Assembly (NCBI GenBank): GCA_903831085.1
Contig: CAIKWE010000036.1
Coordinates: 1 to 64,000, forward strand
Reading direction: 5' to 3'
Source: an uncultured Verrucomicrobiota bacterium
GTDB lineage: Bacteria > Verrucomicrobiota > Kiritimatiellia > Kiritimatiellales > Tichowtungiaceae
Length of the DNA: 64,000 bases
Of this stretch, positions 37,115 to 46,357 are shown one piece after another. Below the pieces are notes generated by a model. It worked only from the letters and a program-made list of their open reading frames with translations, was not told the DNA's origin and ran no database searches. The position numbers were made by a program, and so were the translations under genes. Numbering within the stretch: the first letter of the stretch is position 1; each line of letters starts with the position of its first letter.

Positions 37115-37567
37115 ATGAAAACGCTAAAAATCCTTGTTCTGAACGGCCCGAACCTTAACCTGCTCGGCACGCGCGAGCCGGAGATCTACGGCACCGAAAC
37201 GCTCGCCTCTATCGCTAAGGATATGAACGCCTGCGCCGAAAAACTGGGCGGCGTTGAACTGGAAATTCATCAGAGCAATGCCGAGAGCGACCTCATTACC
37301 TGGATCGGCGCGGCCAAGGGGAATTTTGACGGCATCATCATCAATCCCGCCGCTCTCACCCATACCAGCCTTGGCGTGGCCGATGCCATCAAGGCGGTTG
37401 AAAAATCGGTTCCGGCGGTTGAAGTGCATTTGAGCAATACTCACGCCCGTGAAGAAATCCGTCACAAAAGTCTGACCGCTCCCGGCTGCATCGGACAGAT
37501 CATGGGATTCAAGGGCCACGGCTATGTCCTCGCCCTCAAAGCGCTGGTTAAATACCTGCGCGGCTAA
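37115..37567 (+). CDS. aroQ: 3-dehydroquinate dehydratase type II
   Basis: ILVLNGPNLNLLGTREPEIYG; EVHLSNTHAREEIRHKS. Confidence 0.96.
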   Translation: MKTLKILVLNGPNLNLLGTREPEIYGTETLASIAKDMNACAEKLGGVELEIHQSNAESDLITWIGAAKGNFDGIIINPAALTHTSLGVADAIKAVEKSVPAVEVHLSNTHAREEIRHKSLTAPGCIGQIMGFKGHGYVLALKALVKYLRG

Positions 37568-38499
37568 ACCAGTTGCGCGAAAAAGCTGCTGAACACCAGC
37601 CCTTCGGGCAGGTTGCGGTCAAACTGACGCCCCATCTCTTCCACAGCGGCGACGCGTCTAAGCGCTTCGGCCCGTGTGCAGATCATCGCCTGCCGTTTAA
37701 GCGGCTCGATATCGTCCTGAAAGTTCAAAGCGGCTACATCCTGCTCCAGTACCAGCATCAGCACATCGCGCTGCCAGCGGAGCATCGTGCGCAGAATTTC
37801 GGTGCGCGACTCAATCACCCGTGCTGTCGTGCGGGCGGCCAGCAGGTCTTTGGCTTCTTTGGCTGTCAGATCCTGAGGCAGGCGTTCCGTTTCTTCCGCT
37901 TCAAATTCTTCTCTCAGCGCATTGAGAATCCCGGTAATGCGGCCTGTGAACAGTCCAGCTTCCGGGATGCTCGCCGGCGGCAGTTCGCCGAGGATGTCGA
38001 GCAGGGGATCTTTCCAATGTCTGGAAATTTCTTCATCTTCATCGGACAGCGAAATACGCTGGCAGCGCGACGAAATGGTCGGCAGCAGAGCCTGCGGCTC
38101 GTCGGTGATCAGGATCAGCAGGGTTCTGGCCGACGGTTCTTCCAGTGTTTTTAAAAAAGCATTCGATGCTTCGGCGGTCAGGCGGTCGGCGCATAGAATC
38201 ACGCCGACCTTCCAGCCGCCTGCGAACGAGGTTTGCGAAAGCTGGCGGATTAGATCCCGCACTTCGTCAATCAGGATCTGTCTACCTTTACTTCTTGGCT
38301 CAATCCAGACGATATCAGGATGGGTATGGGTTAAAACCTGCGGATGGTTATTAAAAATCAGGTTGAGGAGTTTTTCGGCGAAGCGCAGCGCCGCGCCGTG
38401 CGGCGCACCCTGTAATAGATAAGCATGCGCCAGTTGACCGTTACGCCAGCTCGCTTCGATGCCCGTCCAGGCGGAGCTAAATTGACTGCCTGAAGACAT
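37564..38499 (-). CDS. holB: DNA polymerase III subunit delta'
   Basis: AHAYLLQGAPHGAALRFAEKLL; FLKTLEEPSARTLLILIT; upstream of tmk overlap. Confidence 0.88.
   Translation of the reverse strand: MSSGSQFSSAWTGIEASWRNGQLAHAYLLQGAPHGAALRFAEKLLNLIFNNHPQVLTHTHPDIVWIEPRSKGRQILIDEVRDLIRQLSQTSFAGGWKVGVILCADRLTAEASNAFLKTLEEPSARTLLILITDEPQALLPTISSRCQRISLSDEDEEISRHWKDPLLDILGELPPASIPEAGLFTGRITGILNALREEFEAEETERLPQDLTAKEAKDLLAARTTARVIESRTEILRTMLRWQRDVLMLVLEQDVAALNFQDDIEPLKRQAMICTRAEALRRVAAVEEMGRQFDRNLPEGLVFSSFFAQLV
38011..38028. repeat. TTCC-N7-GGAA palindrome in holB
   Basis: TTTCCAATGTCTGGAAAT; SRHWK. Confidence 0.8.
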
Positions 38500-39124
38500 C
38501 GTTAACGGTATCCCAAATTGCGGTCGCGACGGCGGCGGGTTTTTTCGCGGCATTGATGATGCGGAAACGCTTCGGATCTTCCTTCGCCAGCTTCAGGTAA
38601 CCTTCACGAATCCGTTCATGGAACGAGCGGTCTTCCTTCTCAAAGCGGTCAGCCGACTCGCCGAGCGCGAGATAGCGCTGGGTAATCCGCTCAAACCCGG
38701 TGGCGACATCCAGGTCGAGCAGCAGGGTAAGGTCGGGCACAATGCCGTTGGCGCTGAAGCGGTTGATGGCCTGAATCTCTTCGACCGGCAGGCCGCGTCC
38801 GTAACCCTGATAGGCTGTGGTCGAATCGATGAAGCGGTCGCAGATCACCCATTTGCCTTTTTCGAGGTGCGGGCGGATCACTTTTTCGACCAGCTGATTG
38901 CGGCTGGCTTCAAACAAAAGCAGTTCGGTCCGTTCGCAGGGAGCTTCGCCCGCCTGATTATGCTGGAGAATATCACGGATCGCCTCGCCGATCGCTGTGC
39001 CGCCCGGCTCGCGGGTGTAGACCGCTTCAATACCGCAACCGGCCAGCCGCCGGATCAGCGTCTTGGCCTGTGTCGACTTGCCTGAGCCTTCCGGCCCTTC
39101 CAAGGTTATGAATTTCCCGCTCAT
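38477..39124 (-). CDS. tmk: thymidylate kinase
   Basis: KFITLEGPEGSGKSTQAKTL; TREPGGTAIGEAIRD. Confidence 0.96.
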   Translation of the reverse strand: MSGKFITLEGPEGSGKSTQAKTLIRRLAGCGIEAVYTREPGGTAIGEAIRDILQHNQAGEAPCERTELLLFEASRNQLVEKVIRPHLEKGKWVICDRFIDSTTAYQGYGRGLPVEEIQAINRFSANGIVPDLTLLLDLDVATGFERITQRYLALGESADRFEKEDRSFHERIREGYLKLAKEDPKRFRIINAAKKPAAVATAIWDTVNDVFRQSI

Positions 39125-39169
39125 AATGGAAAGAAGTTAGCCGCGACAGCGCCAAAATGCAACGCTGTT

Positions 39170-39189
39170 GCTTCCAATGATTGGAAAAA
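39170..39189. repeat. intergenic TTCC-N7-GGAA palindrome
   Basis: TTCCAATGATTGGAAAAA between tmk and next gene. Confidence 0.85.
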
Positions 39190-39207
39190 CGGAGTAGGGT
39201 TCCAGTC

Positions 39208-39870
39208 ATGAAAAAGCTGATCAAAACCGTTTTCGGGCTGTTGACGCTGATCGCGGTGATTTATCTGGCCGGAGCGCTCTTTTACGGCGCCAAAACCATC
39301 CACGACCTGCTTGGCGAAAACAAAAAGCTGAAACAGGCCATCAGCACACTGACTCATGAAGACCAGATCGGCTACGCCAAAGTCGTCCGGCAGGAAAATC
39401 GCGACGGAAAACTTTACACCACCGTCCGGTTTGTCGAAACTTCTCGCGACGACCGGCTTAAAACCGTCCTACAAAAGGAATATGAAATCAAAGGCGACAC
39501 TGTTCACTTTGACGCATTGATCGTCACCTTTTCCGATCAGGCGGTCATGGACGGCAAGGAGCGCTCACTCTATCTCTGGCGGCGCGTTTACGGCGAGAAT
39601 CAGACGCCTGCCGACGGATTTGCGATTGAAGAGCAGGGCACCGCACCGGCCCGCTACGCCGATCTGCTCGGACGCCTGCGCCTTTCAGAACGAAAAATAT
39701 TTTGGACTGCGATCTGGGATTTAGCCAATGACCCCGAAGCGCTCCAGCGGCACGGCATCAAAGCCATCTACGGCAATGCGGTGTATAAAAAACTGCGCCC
39801 CGGCCTTATCTACGTCTTTAAGATCAGCGCCTCCGGTCAGGTCTATCCCGAAACCGTTCCGGATTTGTAA
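39208..39870 (+). CDS. hypothetical membrane-anchored protein
   Basis: N-terminal TM, no family recognised. Confidence 0.55.
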   Translation: MKKLIKTVFGLLTLIAVIYLAGALFYGAKTIHDLLGENKKLKQAISTLTHEDQIGYAKVVRQENRDGKLYTTVRFVETSRDDRLKTVLQKEYEIKGDTVHFDALIVTFSDQAVMDGKERSLYLWRRVYGENQTPADGFAIEEQGTAPARYADLLGRLRLSERKIFWTAIWDLANDPEALQRHGIKAIYGNAVYKKLRPGLIYVFKISASGQVYPETVPDL

Positions 39871-39931
39871 GGCGCGGTCACCGCCCGCACCCACAGAAGA
39901 CAATCTCTGTAGCCGCGTCCGGTGGGCGCGG
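39871..39931. repeat. REP-like element family R1, copy b
   Basis: GGCGCGGTCACCGCCCGCACCCACAG...CTGTAGCCGCGTCCGGTGGGCGCGG. Confidence 0.75.
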
Positions 39932-39934
39932 CTT

Positions 39935-39999
39935 AGGTGGAGCGGGCGCTCCGCGCACACTTCTTATTTAAAAACGCGCCGGGACGGCGCGTTCCACCT
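39935..39999. repeat. REP-like element family R6
   Basis: AGGTGGA...TCCACCT ends enclosing GCGGGCGCTCCGC and GCGCCGGGACGGCGC hairpins. Confidence 0.6.
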
Positions 40000-40028
40000 T
40001 ATTTGCGTTAATTCGCGTCCATTCGCGG

Positions 40029-41420
40029 TTAAAGCTTTTTCAGCTTCGGGCCGGCGGGCGTGTCCTGGACGGTCCAGCCGGCGGCGGCGATGGCGTCGCG
40101 CAGGCGGTCGGCTTCGGCAAAGTTTTTAGCCTTTTTGGCGGCGACGCGCGCTTCGGCCATCTGAATGAGTTCTGCCGGAACTTCGGCGGCGGGCGGCATC
40201 AGGAAGCCGAGGACGCTATCCAGTTTTTTCCAAAGGTTGGAAACGGCCAGCGCGGTTTTTGAAGCCATGGGAAAAGCTTTGTTGCCTTCGTGGACACCGT
40301 CGAACAGTGCGCCGAGCGAACCGGCGATGTTGAGATCGTCGTCGAGTTCTGCGGCAAAACGTTTTTCGAGTTCAACGGCCCAGCCGGGCAGGCTACCCGC
40401 TTTCGTCTCACTGCCAGCAGCATCTTTGACCTTGGCGTAAAACTCGTCGAGGCGGGCGAGGGCGGCGCGCGCGGCGGTCAGCGATTCGAAGGTGAAGTTG
40501 AGTGACTGGCGGTAGTGCGTGCCGAGCAGTTCGTAGCGGATTTCGCGTCCGGTAAAGCCCTTTTCGAGCACCTGCCGCAGCGTGTAGAAGTTTCCGAGCG
40601 ACTTGGACATTTTTTTGCCGTCCACGACGAGGTGGGCGCAGTGCATCCAGTATTTGGCGTACATCTTGCCGTTGGCGCCTTCGCTCTGGGCGATTTCGTC
40701 TTCGTGGTGCGGGAAAATGTTATCCACGCCGCCGGTGTGCAGGTCGAAGGTTTCGCCGAGATATTTCATGCTCATGGCGGAACATTCGATATGCCAGCCG
40801 GGGCGGCCTTTACCCCACGGAGAATCCCAGACGACGTCGCCGTCGTCCGCGTCATAGCTTTTCCAGAGGGCGAAGTCGGCGGCGTTTTCCTTGTCGTACT
40901 CGTCCTGCGCGACGCGCGCGCCGGAGCGCATCCCTTCGCGGTCGAGGTGCGCCAGTTTTCCATACTCCGGAAACTTATCGATCGGGAAATAGACCGAGCC
41001 GTCATCGGATTTGTAAGCCAGTCCTTTGGCAAAAAGCTTTTCGATGATCGCGATCATTTCGGGGATGCAGTCGGTCGCGGCGGGATAAAATTCGGCAGGC
41101 TCAATGTTGAGCGTCTTGAGGTCGTCAAAAAAGGCGTCTTTATATTTCTGCGTGTAGTCGCGCAGAGGAAGGCCGGTTTCGCGTGAGCCGCGGATCGTCT
41201 TGTCGTCCACGTCGGTCAGATTCTGCACCTGAGTTACCGCAAAGCCTTTGTACTTCAGCCAGCGGCGTAGCAGATCCTCGAACATGTAGGCGCGGTAGTT
41301 GCCGATGTGGGCGTAGTTGTAAACCGTCGGGCCGCAGGTGTACATGCGGACGTGGTTGTCTCTCAGCGGAACCAGCTCCTCCTGCGAGCGGGACATCGTG
41401 TTGTAAATCTTAAAGCTCAT
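40029..41420 (-). CDS. cysS: cysteinyl-tRNA synthetase
   Basis: MYTCGPTVYNYAHIGNYRAYMFEDLLRR; KMSKSLGN. Confidence 0.96.
   Translation of the reverse strand: MSFKIYNTMSRSQEELVPLRDNHVRMYTCGPTVYNYAHIGNYRAYMFEDLLRRWLKYKGFAVTQVQNLTDVDDKTIRGSRETGLPLRDYTQKYKDAFFDDLKTLNIEPAEFYPAATDCIPEMIAIIEKLFAKGLAYKSDDGSVYFPIDKFPEYGKLAHLDREGMRSGARVAQDEYDKENAADFALWKSYDADDGDVVWDSPWGKGRPGWHIECSAMSMKYLGETFDLHTGGVDNIFPHHEDEIAQSEGANGKMYAKYWMHCAHLVVDGKKMSKSLGNFYTLRQVLEKGFTGREIRYELLGTHYRQSLNFTFESLTAARAALARLDEFYAKVKDAAGSETKAGSLPGWAVELEKRFAAELDDDLNIAGSLGALFDGVHEGNKAFPMASKTALAVSNLWKKLDSVLGFLMPPAAEVPAELIQMAEARVAAKKAKNFAEADRLRDAIAAAGWTVQDTPAGPKLKKL
40226..40243. repeat. TTCC-N7-GGAA palindrome in cysS
   Basis: TTTTCCAAAGGTTGGAAA; SNLWK. 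Confidence 0.85.
40956..40973. repeat. TTCC-N7-GGAA palindrome in cysS
   Basis: TTTTCCATACTCCGGAAA; FPEYGK. Confidence 0.65.
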
Positions 41421-41567
41421 AGGCGGGCTATGTTACTTTATTTGAGTTTTGTGGCAAGCCTTCGCCGTATTGGACAGAGCAACTGCAATGGCCATAAAAA
41501 ACACAAAAAGGCACCAGAAGGAATAAAGTGAAGCTGGTCTTTTCGTGGTTTCTTGTGTTTTTTGTGG

Positions 41568-42863
41568 CTAATGAATCTTCGCGGCCAGCCGTTTTGCGAA
41601 GAGCGGTAACTCGGGATCGCGGGCGCCCATGCCAAGCACTGGCAGACCTTCTGCGAGCAGTTGTTTTTCCAAGGTTTGAAAATCTTCGACAAACTCCGCC
41701 GGAACACCGGCGGCTTTCAGCCGTTCGACAAACTGTTCCGAGGTGATTTTAATATTCACGGTTCCGCCCGCGAAATAGACCGGCAGGATGAAGAGCTTGT
41801 CTTGCGGACGTTTTTTCCAATGGCTGGAAAAAATTTCAACTAGACCGTCGGCCAGTTGGAAAAGCGGGGTGTAGCCGTGCGGACGCCAGTAGGCCGAGAA
41901 GGCCGGAAACTCTGCGGAAGCCGCTTCGAGCGCGGCGGCGATTTTAACCGGGCTGTGCGCGAAGTCATCAATCACTTTCGGGCCGACGCGTTCCAAACGC
42001 CGTTCAATGCCTTTGAAGCTACCGACGGCAGCCTTACATTTTTCTATGTCCAGGTTAAGAGCCTTGCAGAGCGTCAGCGCATTGTTGACGTTCTCGATGT
42101 TGTGTTTGCCCAAAAGGGGATTTGGACAGGTAAACGGTTCAAAGTTTTTAATCACGACACCCGACACTTGACACTCAAATTGTGAAAACAATTTGTGGAG
42201 TTCGGAGAGTTCAAAATGATCTTCGGCGATGTTGGTGATGACGGCGTGGTGCGGATGAAACTTCAGGAACGAGCGGTCGCTTTCGTCGGCCTCGATGATC
42301 CACGGCCCGGTTCCGTATCTCACGTTGCCCAGAGAGTGGCAGCGGCATCCCTGCCGCTGATTGCAGAGGCTGGAAGCCTCTGCCACATTATTGCTCTTCC
42401 AATTCAAAACCGGTGCGCCGCAATAAACCGTCGGATCTTTTTCCAAACATTGGAAAATCCAGCCGAGCAGTCCCGTGACAGTGGATTTTCCGGCGGTTCC
42501 GGCGACGGCGATCACTTCCTTGCCTTCGCAGAGTTTCGCCAACATGTCGGCGCGGTGGAGCAGGGGAATGTTCAGGGCCTTGGCTTTCTGGATGTCCGGA
42601 TTGTCGGATTCGATGGCGGTGCTGTAGACCACGAAGTCAGTGTCGGCGGTAATGCCGGAGCCGTCCTGTGGCAAAATCTCGATACCGAGATTTTTTAGAG
42701 ATTGCCTGCCGCTTGCGAGCATAAGCTCGCGACGCGGGGAGATTCCAAAGGCTTCTGCCCGGTCAGAGCCGGAAACGGAATATCCGGCGTGTGCGGCCAG
42801 TTGCGCGACGCCGTTCATTCCCGTTCCGCCGATGCCGATGACATGGATTTTTTTGCCGTTCAT
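41568..42863 (-). CDS. Mur ligase family protein (second MurC/Mpl-like)
   Basis: IHVIGIGGTGMNGVAQLAAHAG; AVAGTAGKSTVTGLLGW; EADESDRSFLKF. Confidence 0.88.
   Translation of the reverse strand: MNGKKIHVIGIGGTGMNGVAQLAAHAGYSVSGSDRAEAFGISPRRELMLASGRQSLKNLGIEILPQDGSGITADTDFVVYSTAIESDNPDIQKAKALNIPLLHRADMLAKLCEGKEVIAVAGTAGKSTVTGLLGWIFQCLEKDPTVYCGAPVLNWKSNNVAEASSLCNQRQGCRCHSLGNVRYGTGPWIIEADESDRSFLKFHPHHAVITNIAEDHFELSELHKLFSQFECQVSGVVIKNFEPFTCPNPLLGKHNIENVNNALTLCKALNLDIEKCKAAVGSFKGIERRLERVGPKVIDDFAHSPVKIAAALEAASAEFPAFSAYWRPHGYTPLFQLADGLVEIFSSHWKKRPQDKLFILPVYFAGGTVNIKITSEQFVERLKAAGVPAEFVEDFQTLEKQLLAEGLPVLGMGARDPELPLFAKRLAAKIH
41813..41832. repeat. TTCC-N7-GGAA palindrome in Mur ligase
   Basis: TTTTCCAATGGCTGGAAAAA; SSHWKK. 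Confidence 0.85.
42336..42386. repeat. REP-like double-hairpin element inside Mur ligase gene
   Basis: GTGGCAG...CTGCCAC enclosing CAGCGGCATCCCTGCCGCTG and GCAGAGGCTGGAAGCCTCTGC; 51 nt. Confidence 0.8.
42438..42457. repeat. TTCC-N7-GGAA palindrome in Mur ligase
   Basis: TTTTTCCAAACATTGGAAAA; FQCLEK. Confidence 0.9.
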
Positions 42864-42984
42864 GTGGAAGAGAGTATTACCCACGAATCACACGAATCAC
42901 ACGAAAAATCAGAACGGGAGGCGAAGAGTTTTTTGACAGGATCAACAGGATGTCAGGATGAGGCTGGTTGAACGATCGGCCTCT

Positions 42985-43455
42985 CTATGGTTCCAGTTTC
43001 CCGACCGTGATGTACGGATCAATTCCCATCTTCTTCCAGAACGCGAGCGCAGTGTTGTTTTGAGTCGTGATTCTGACGTCCACGAACTTCATGCCTTTCT
43101 CGCGGAAGAACTCCAGCGCACGGTCTACCAGTTCGCGGGCGACACCTTGACGCCGGAATGGCTCCGACACAAACAAGTCCCAAATCTGACCTTGTTGCGG
43201 AATCACGAAGCATGGCGGACGCTTCAGGATTGAGCCGTGAAGGAACCCGACGACGTACCCGTTGGACTCAGCGAGAAGCAGCAGGTCGGAGGGTTCGTTC
43301 GGGAGCTTGCGGAGATGGTCGGAAAAGTCGATGGCAGCCCTGTCGCTGATCTCAAAACACGGGCTGTATTGAAGATGGTAGCGGAGCAACTCCTGCCAGA
43401 GTTGCGCCACCTGGTCCGCGTCATCTGGGATCGCCTTGCGAATGGTCACTTTCAT
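42985..43455 (-). CDS. GNAT family N-acetyltransferase
   Basis: IWDLFVSEPFRRQGVARELVDRAL. Confidence 0.88.
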   Translation of the reverse strand: MKVTIRKAIPDDADQVAQLWQELLRYHLQYSPCFEISDRAAIDFSDHLRKLPNEPSDLLLLAESNGYVVGFLHGSILKRPPCFVIPQQGQIWDLFVSEPFRRQGVARELVDRALEFFREKGMKFVDVRITTQNNTALAFWKKMGIDPYITVGKLEP

Positions 43456-43623
43456 CTTTCTCTCCAGGCCAACAGTGTCATTAGCTCTTCTTTAGTTTTT
43501 AACGGGTTAATTTGCGAATGCCGTGAATGTAGTGCTGCGGTTCAATGATGAAAAGCCGGAAACATGATTGATCTCCGATTTTTCTGATGGTCGTTTTCTG
43601 TCAAAACAGGCATACATTTCTCA

Positions 43624-44367
43624 GTGAAATTTTATCTCCAGTGGTACGCGCGGCTTCCATCCACCAACACCTTTCTCAAGGAGCGGCTGGCGGTGGAGAG
43701 CAATCTGCCATCCGGCAAGGTGATTGCGGCGCGCGAGCAGACGCAGGGTCGAGGACGGCTTGATCGTGAATGGGTTTCTTCAACCGGCGAAAACCTGACG
43801 TTTTCCATTTTCCTGCGCGGAAGTTATGATCGCCGTAAACTGCCCGCCGCTTCGATGGCCGCGGCGGTCGCCGTGGCTGAACTGCTCGAAGCGGAAGGAT
43901 TGAAGCCGTCGCTGAAATGGCCGAACGATGTGCTGGTGAACGGTAAAAAAATCTGCGGGATTCTTTCCGAGGGAATATCCGGCGGCGTGATTATCGGCAT
44001 CGGACTGAACGTCAATATGCAGAACGCAGAACACATTGATCAGCCAGCGACCTCCATTCTGATGGAAGCCGGCAAACGGCGCGACATCGATGAGTTGCTT
44101 GGAAAACTGCTGAAGCGGCTTTCTGTCCGGCTCGACGAATGGGCGGCGGGCGGATTTTTCGCGATCCGGAAGAACTGGGAGGCAAAAGTCCCCGCCTTCG
44201 CCAAGGCTTCGGCGGGCGAGCCAGATATCGGGAAAATGGTCACTGTGCGCGACGGCGGCACGGCTCATAAAGGAGTTCTGGCTGGTTTCGGGCCGGATGG
44301 GGAACTGCTGTTGCGGGCGGACGACGGGACGGTTTTATCCATTTGGGCGGGCGACTTGTCCTCTTAG
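43624..44367 (+). CDS. birA: biotin--[acetyl-CoA-carboxylase] ligase
   Basis: AREQTQGRGRLDREWVSSTGENLTFSI; LKWPNDVLVNGKKICGIL. Confidence 0.93.
   Translation: MKFYLQWYARLPSTNTFLKERLAVESNLPSGKVIAAREQTQGRGRLDREWVSSTGENLTFSIFLRGSYDRRKLPAASMAAAVAVAELLEAEGLKPSLKWPNDVLVNGKKICGILSEGISGGVIIGIGLNVNMQNAEHIDQPATSILMEAGKRRDIDELLGKLLKRLSVRLDEWAAGGFFAIRKNWEAKVPAFAKASAGEPDIGKMVTVRDGGTAHKGVLAGFGPDGELLLRADDGTVLSIWAGDLSS
44189..44220. repeat. REP-like element inside birA
   Basis: CCCGCCTTCGCCAAGGCTTCGGCGGGCGAG; encodes PAFAKASAGE. Confidence 0.65.
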
Positions 44368-44442
44368 TCCTTTTCAGCCCGTTTTCCTTCAGCTATCATG
44401 CCGCCTTTCTTAGGCAATTTGTTCAGATAACGCGGAGGAAAA

Positions 44443-45843
44443 ATGAGCGGATTCTTCGGAGCGACGTTGAAACGGGACAGTGTGCTGGATGTGTTTTACG
44501 GAACCGACTATCACTCTCATTTGGGAACGCAGCGCGGCGGTATGGCGGCGCTGGATGCTGACGGCGGATTCACCCGCTACATTCACGATATCCGCAACGC
44601 CCAGTTTCGCTCCAAGTTTGAAGATGATCTGCCGAAGATGAGCGGCAACAGCGCGATCGGCATCATCAGCGACTACGAAGATCAGCCGTTGATCATTAAC
44701 TCCCGTCACGGGCGCTACGCGATTGTCACCGTCGGTGTGGTGCATAATGCCGCCGCGCTTGAGGCGGAGGCCTGCGCATCCGGCGCCCATTTTTCCGAAA
44801 TGAACGGCAATGAGGTCAATCCCACGGAGCTGATCGCCCACCTGATCAATCAGGGCAAGAATTTCACCGACGGTCTCGCGAAAGCGCAGGCGGCCGTTGA
44901 AGGTTCCTCGTCGATTCTGCTGCTCACCAAAGAGGGGATTTACGCGGCGCGCGACCGGCTGGGCCGGACGCCTGTGATTGTCGGAAAAAACAAAGACGGC
45001 TATGCGGTCACTTTCGAAACCTGCGCCCTGCCGAATCTGCAGTACACGATTGAGCGCGAACTCGGCCCCGGCGAAATTGTCCGCCTGACCGCCAATGGCG
45101 TGGAGCGGATGAAGTGCCCCGGCGATTGCATGAGGATCTGTTCGTTCCTTTGGGTGTATTACGGCTATCCCGCTTCCACCTACGAGGGGCGCAACACCGA
45201 AGATGTCCGCAACGAATGCGGGCGTATGCTCGCCCGGCGCGATGATGTTGAAGCCGACAGTGTGTGCGGCATCCCTGACTCCGGCACCGCCCACGCCCTC
45301 GGCTATGCGGAAGAATCCGGCATACCGCACCGGCGGCCATTTGTGAAATACACACCCACCTGGCCGCGCAGTTTCATGCCGCAGAATCAGCAGGAACGCA
45401 ACCGCGTCGCCAAGATGAAGCTCATTCCCGTGCGTGAACTGATCGAAGGCAAGCGGCTGCTCTTTTGCGAAGATTCCATCGTGCGCGGCACACAGCTGCA
45501 GGACACCATCGAGCGGCTTTACAGTGAATATGGCGCCAAAGAAGTCCACATGCGTCCGGCCTGTCCGCCGCTGGTTTTCGGCTGCAAATATCTGAACTTT
45601 TCCCGTTCGCGCTCCGTCGACGAGCTCGCCACGCGCATCGCAATCAAGGAACTGGAAGGGGAATATGTTCACCTTGATGAGTACGCCGACGACACCACCG
45701 AGCGCTATAAGGCGATGGTGCAGAAAATCTGCGAACGGCTTAACCTGACCTCGCTCCGCTTCCAGACTCTGGATGATTTGATCAAGGCCATCGGCCTGCC
45801 GAAGGAAAAACTCTGCACCTACTGCTGGGACGGAAAGGAGTAA
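44443..45843 (+). CDS. amidophosphoribosyltransferase-like protein lacking catalytic Cys1
   Basis: MSGFFGATLKRD start; RLLFCEDSIVRGTQL PRPP loop. Confidence 0.8.
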   Translation: MSGFFGATLKRDSVLDVFYGTDYHSHLGTQRGGMAALDADGGFTRYIHDIRNAQFRSKFEDDLPKMSGNSAIGIISDYEDQPLIINSRHGRYAIVTVGVVHNAAALEAEACASGAHFSEMNGNEVNPTELIAHLINQGKNFTDGLAKAQAAVEGSSSILLLTKEGIYAARDRLGRTPVIVGKNKDGYAVTFETCALPNLQYTIERELGPGEIVRLTANGVERMKCPGDCMRICSFLWVYYGYPASTYEGRNTEDVRNECGRMLARRDDVEADSVCGIPDSGTAHALGYAEESGIPHRRPFVKYTPTWPRSFMPQNQQERNRVAKMKLIPVRELIEGKRLLFCEDSIVRGTQLQDTIERLYSEYGAKEVHMRPACPPLVFGCKYLNFSRSRSVDELATRIAIKELEGEYVHLDEYADDTTERYKAMVQKICERLNLTSLRFQTLDDLIKAIGLPKEKLCTYCWDGKE

Positions 45844-45849
45844 GCCGGT

Positions 45850-46356
45850 ATGAAAAATTTCAAGGAAATCAGTCCGGACGATTTAAATGAAAGCGCAGTT
45901 CGTTTAATCGGCAAAGAGTGGATGCTGATCACAGCCGGAACGATCGGCAAGTGGAACACCATGACCGCCAGCTGGGGCGCGCTGGGGCAACTTTGGCGCA
46001 AGCCGGCGGCGTTTATGTTTATCCGTCCGACCCGCCATACCTTCGAGTTTGCGAACCGCGAGCCTCTTTTCACCCTCTGCTTTTTTGAAGAAAAATACCG
46101 CAAGGCGCTGAGTTTTTGCGGCGAGCATTCGGGACGCGACTGTGACAAGGCCAAAGAAACCGGTCTGACGCCATTTGAAGTCGCGCCGGGAACCGTGGCG
46201 TTTGAAGAGGCCCGCCTGATCCTTGTCTGCCGTAAGCTCTATTTTCAGGATATAAAGCCGGAACAGTTCCTCGATCCGGAGATTGAGATAAATTATCCGA
46301 AGAAGGACTATCACCGCATGTTTGTCGGCGAGGTGCAAAAGGTTCTGCGCCGCTGA
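45850..46356 (+). CDS. flavin reductase-like domain protein
   Basis: WMLITAGTIGKWNTMTASWGALGQLWRKPAAFMFIRPTRHTFEF. Confidence 0.85.
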   Translation: MKNFKEISPDDLNESAVRLIGKEWMLITAGTIGKWNTMTASWGALGQLWRKPAAFMFIRPTRHTFEFANREPLFTLCFFEEKYRKALSFCGEHSGRDCDKAKETGLTPFEVAPGTVAFEEARLILVCRKLYFQDIKPEQFLDPEIEINYPKKDYHRMFVGEVQKVLRR

Positions 46357-46357
46357 G

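Noticed and set aside
41665-41682. TTTTCCAAGGTTTGAAAA in the Mur ligase gene
   Set aside because: Right arm lacks GGAA; probably a decayed site, not counted among the 30.
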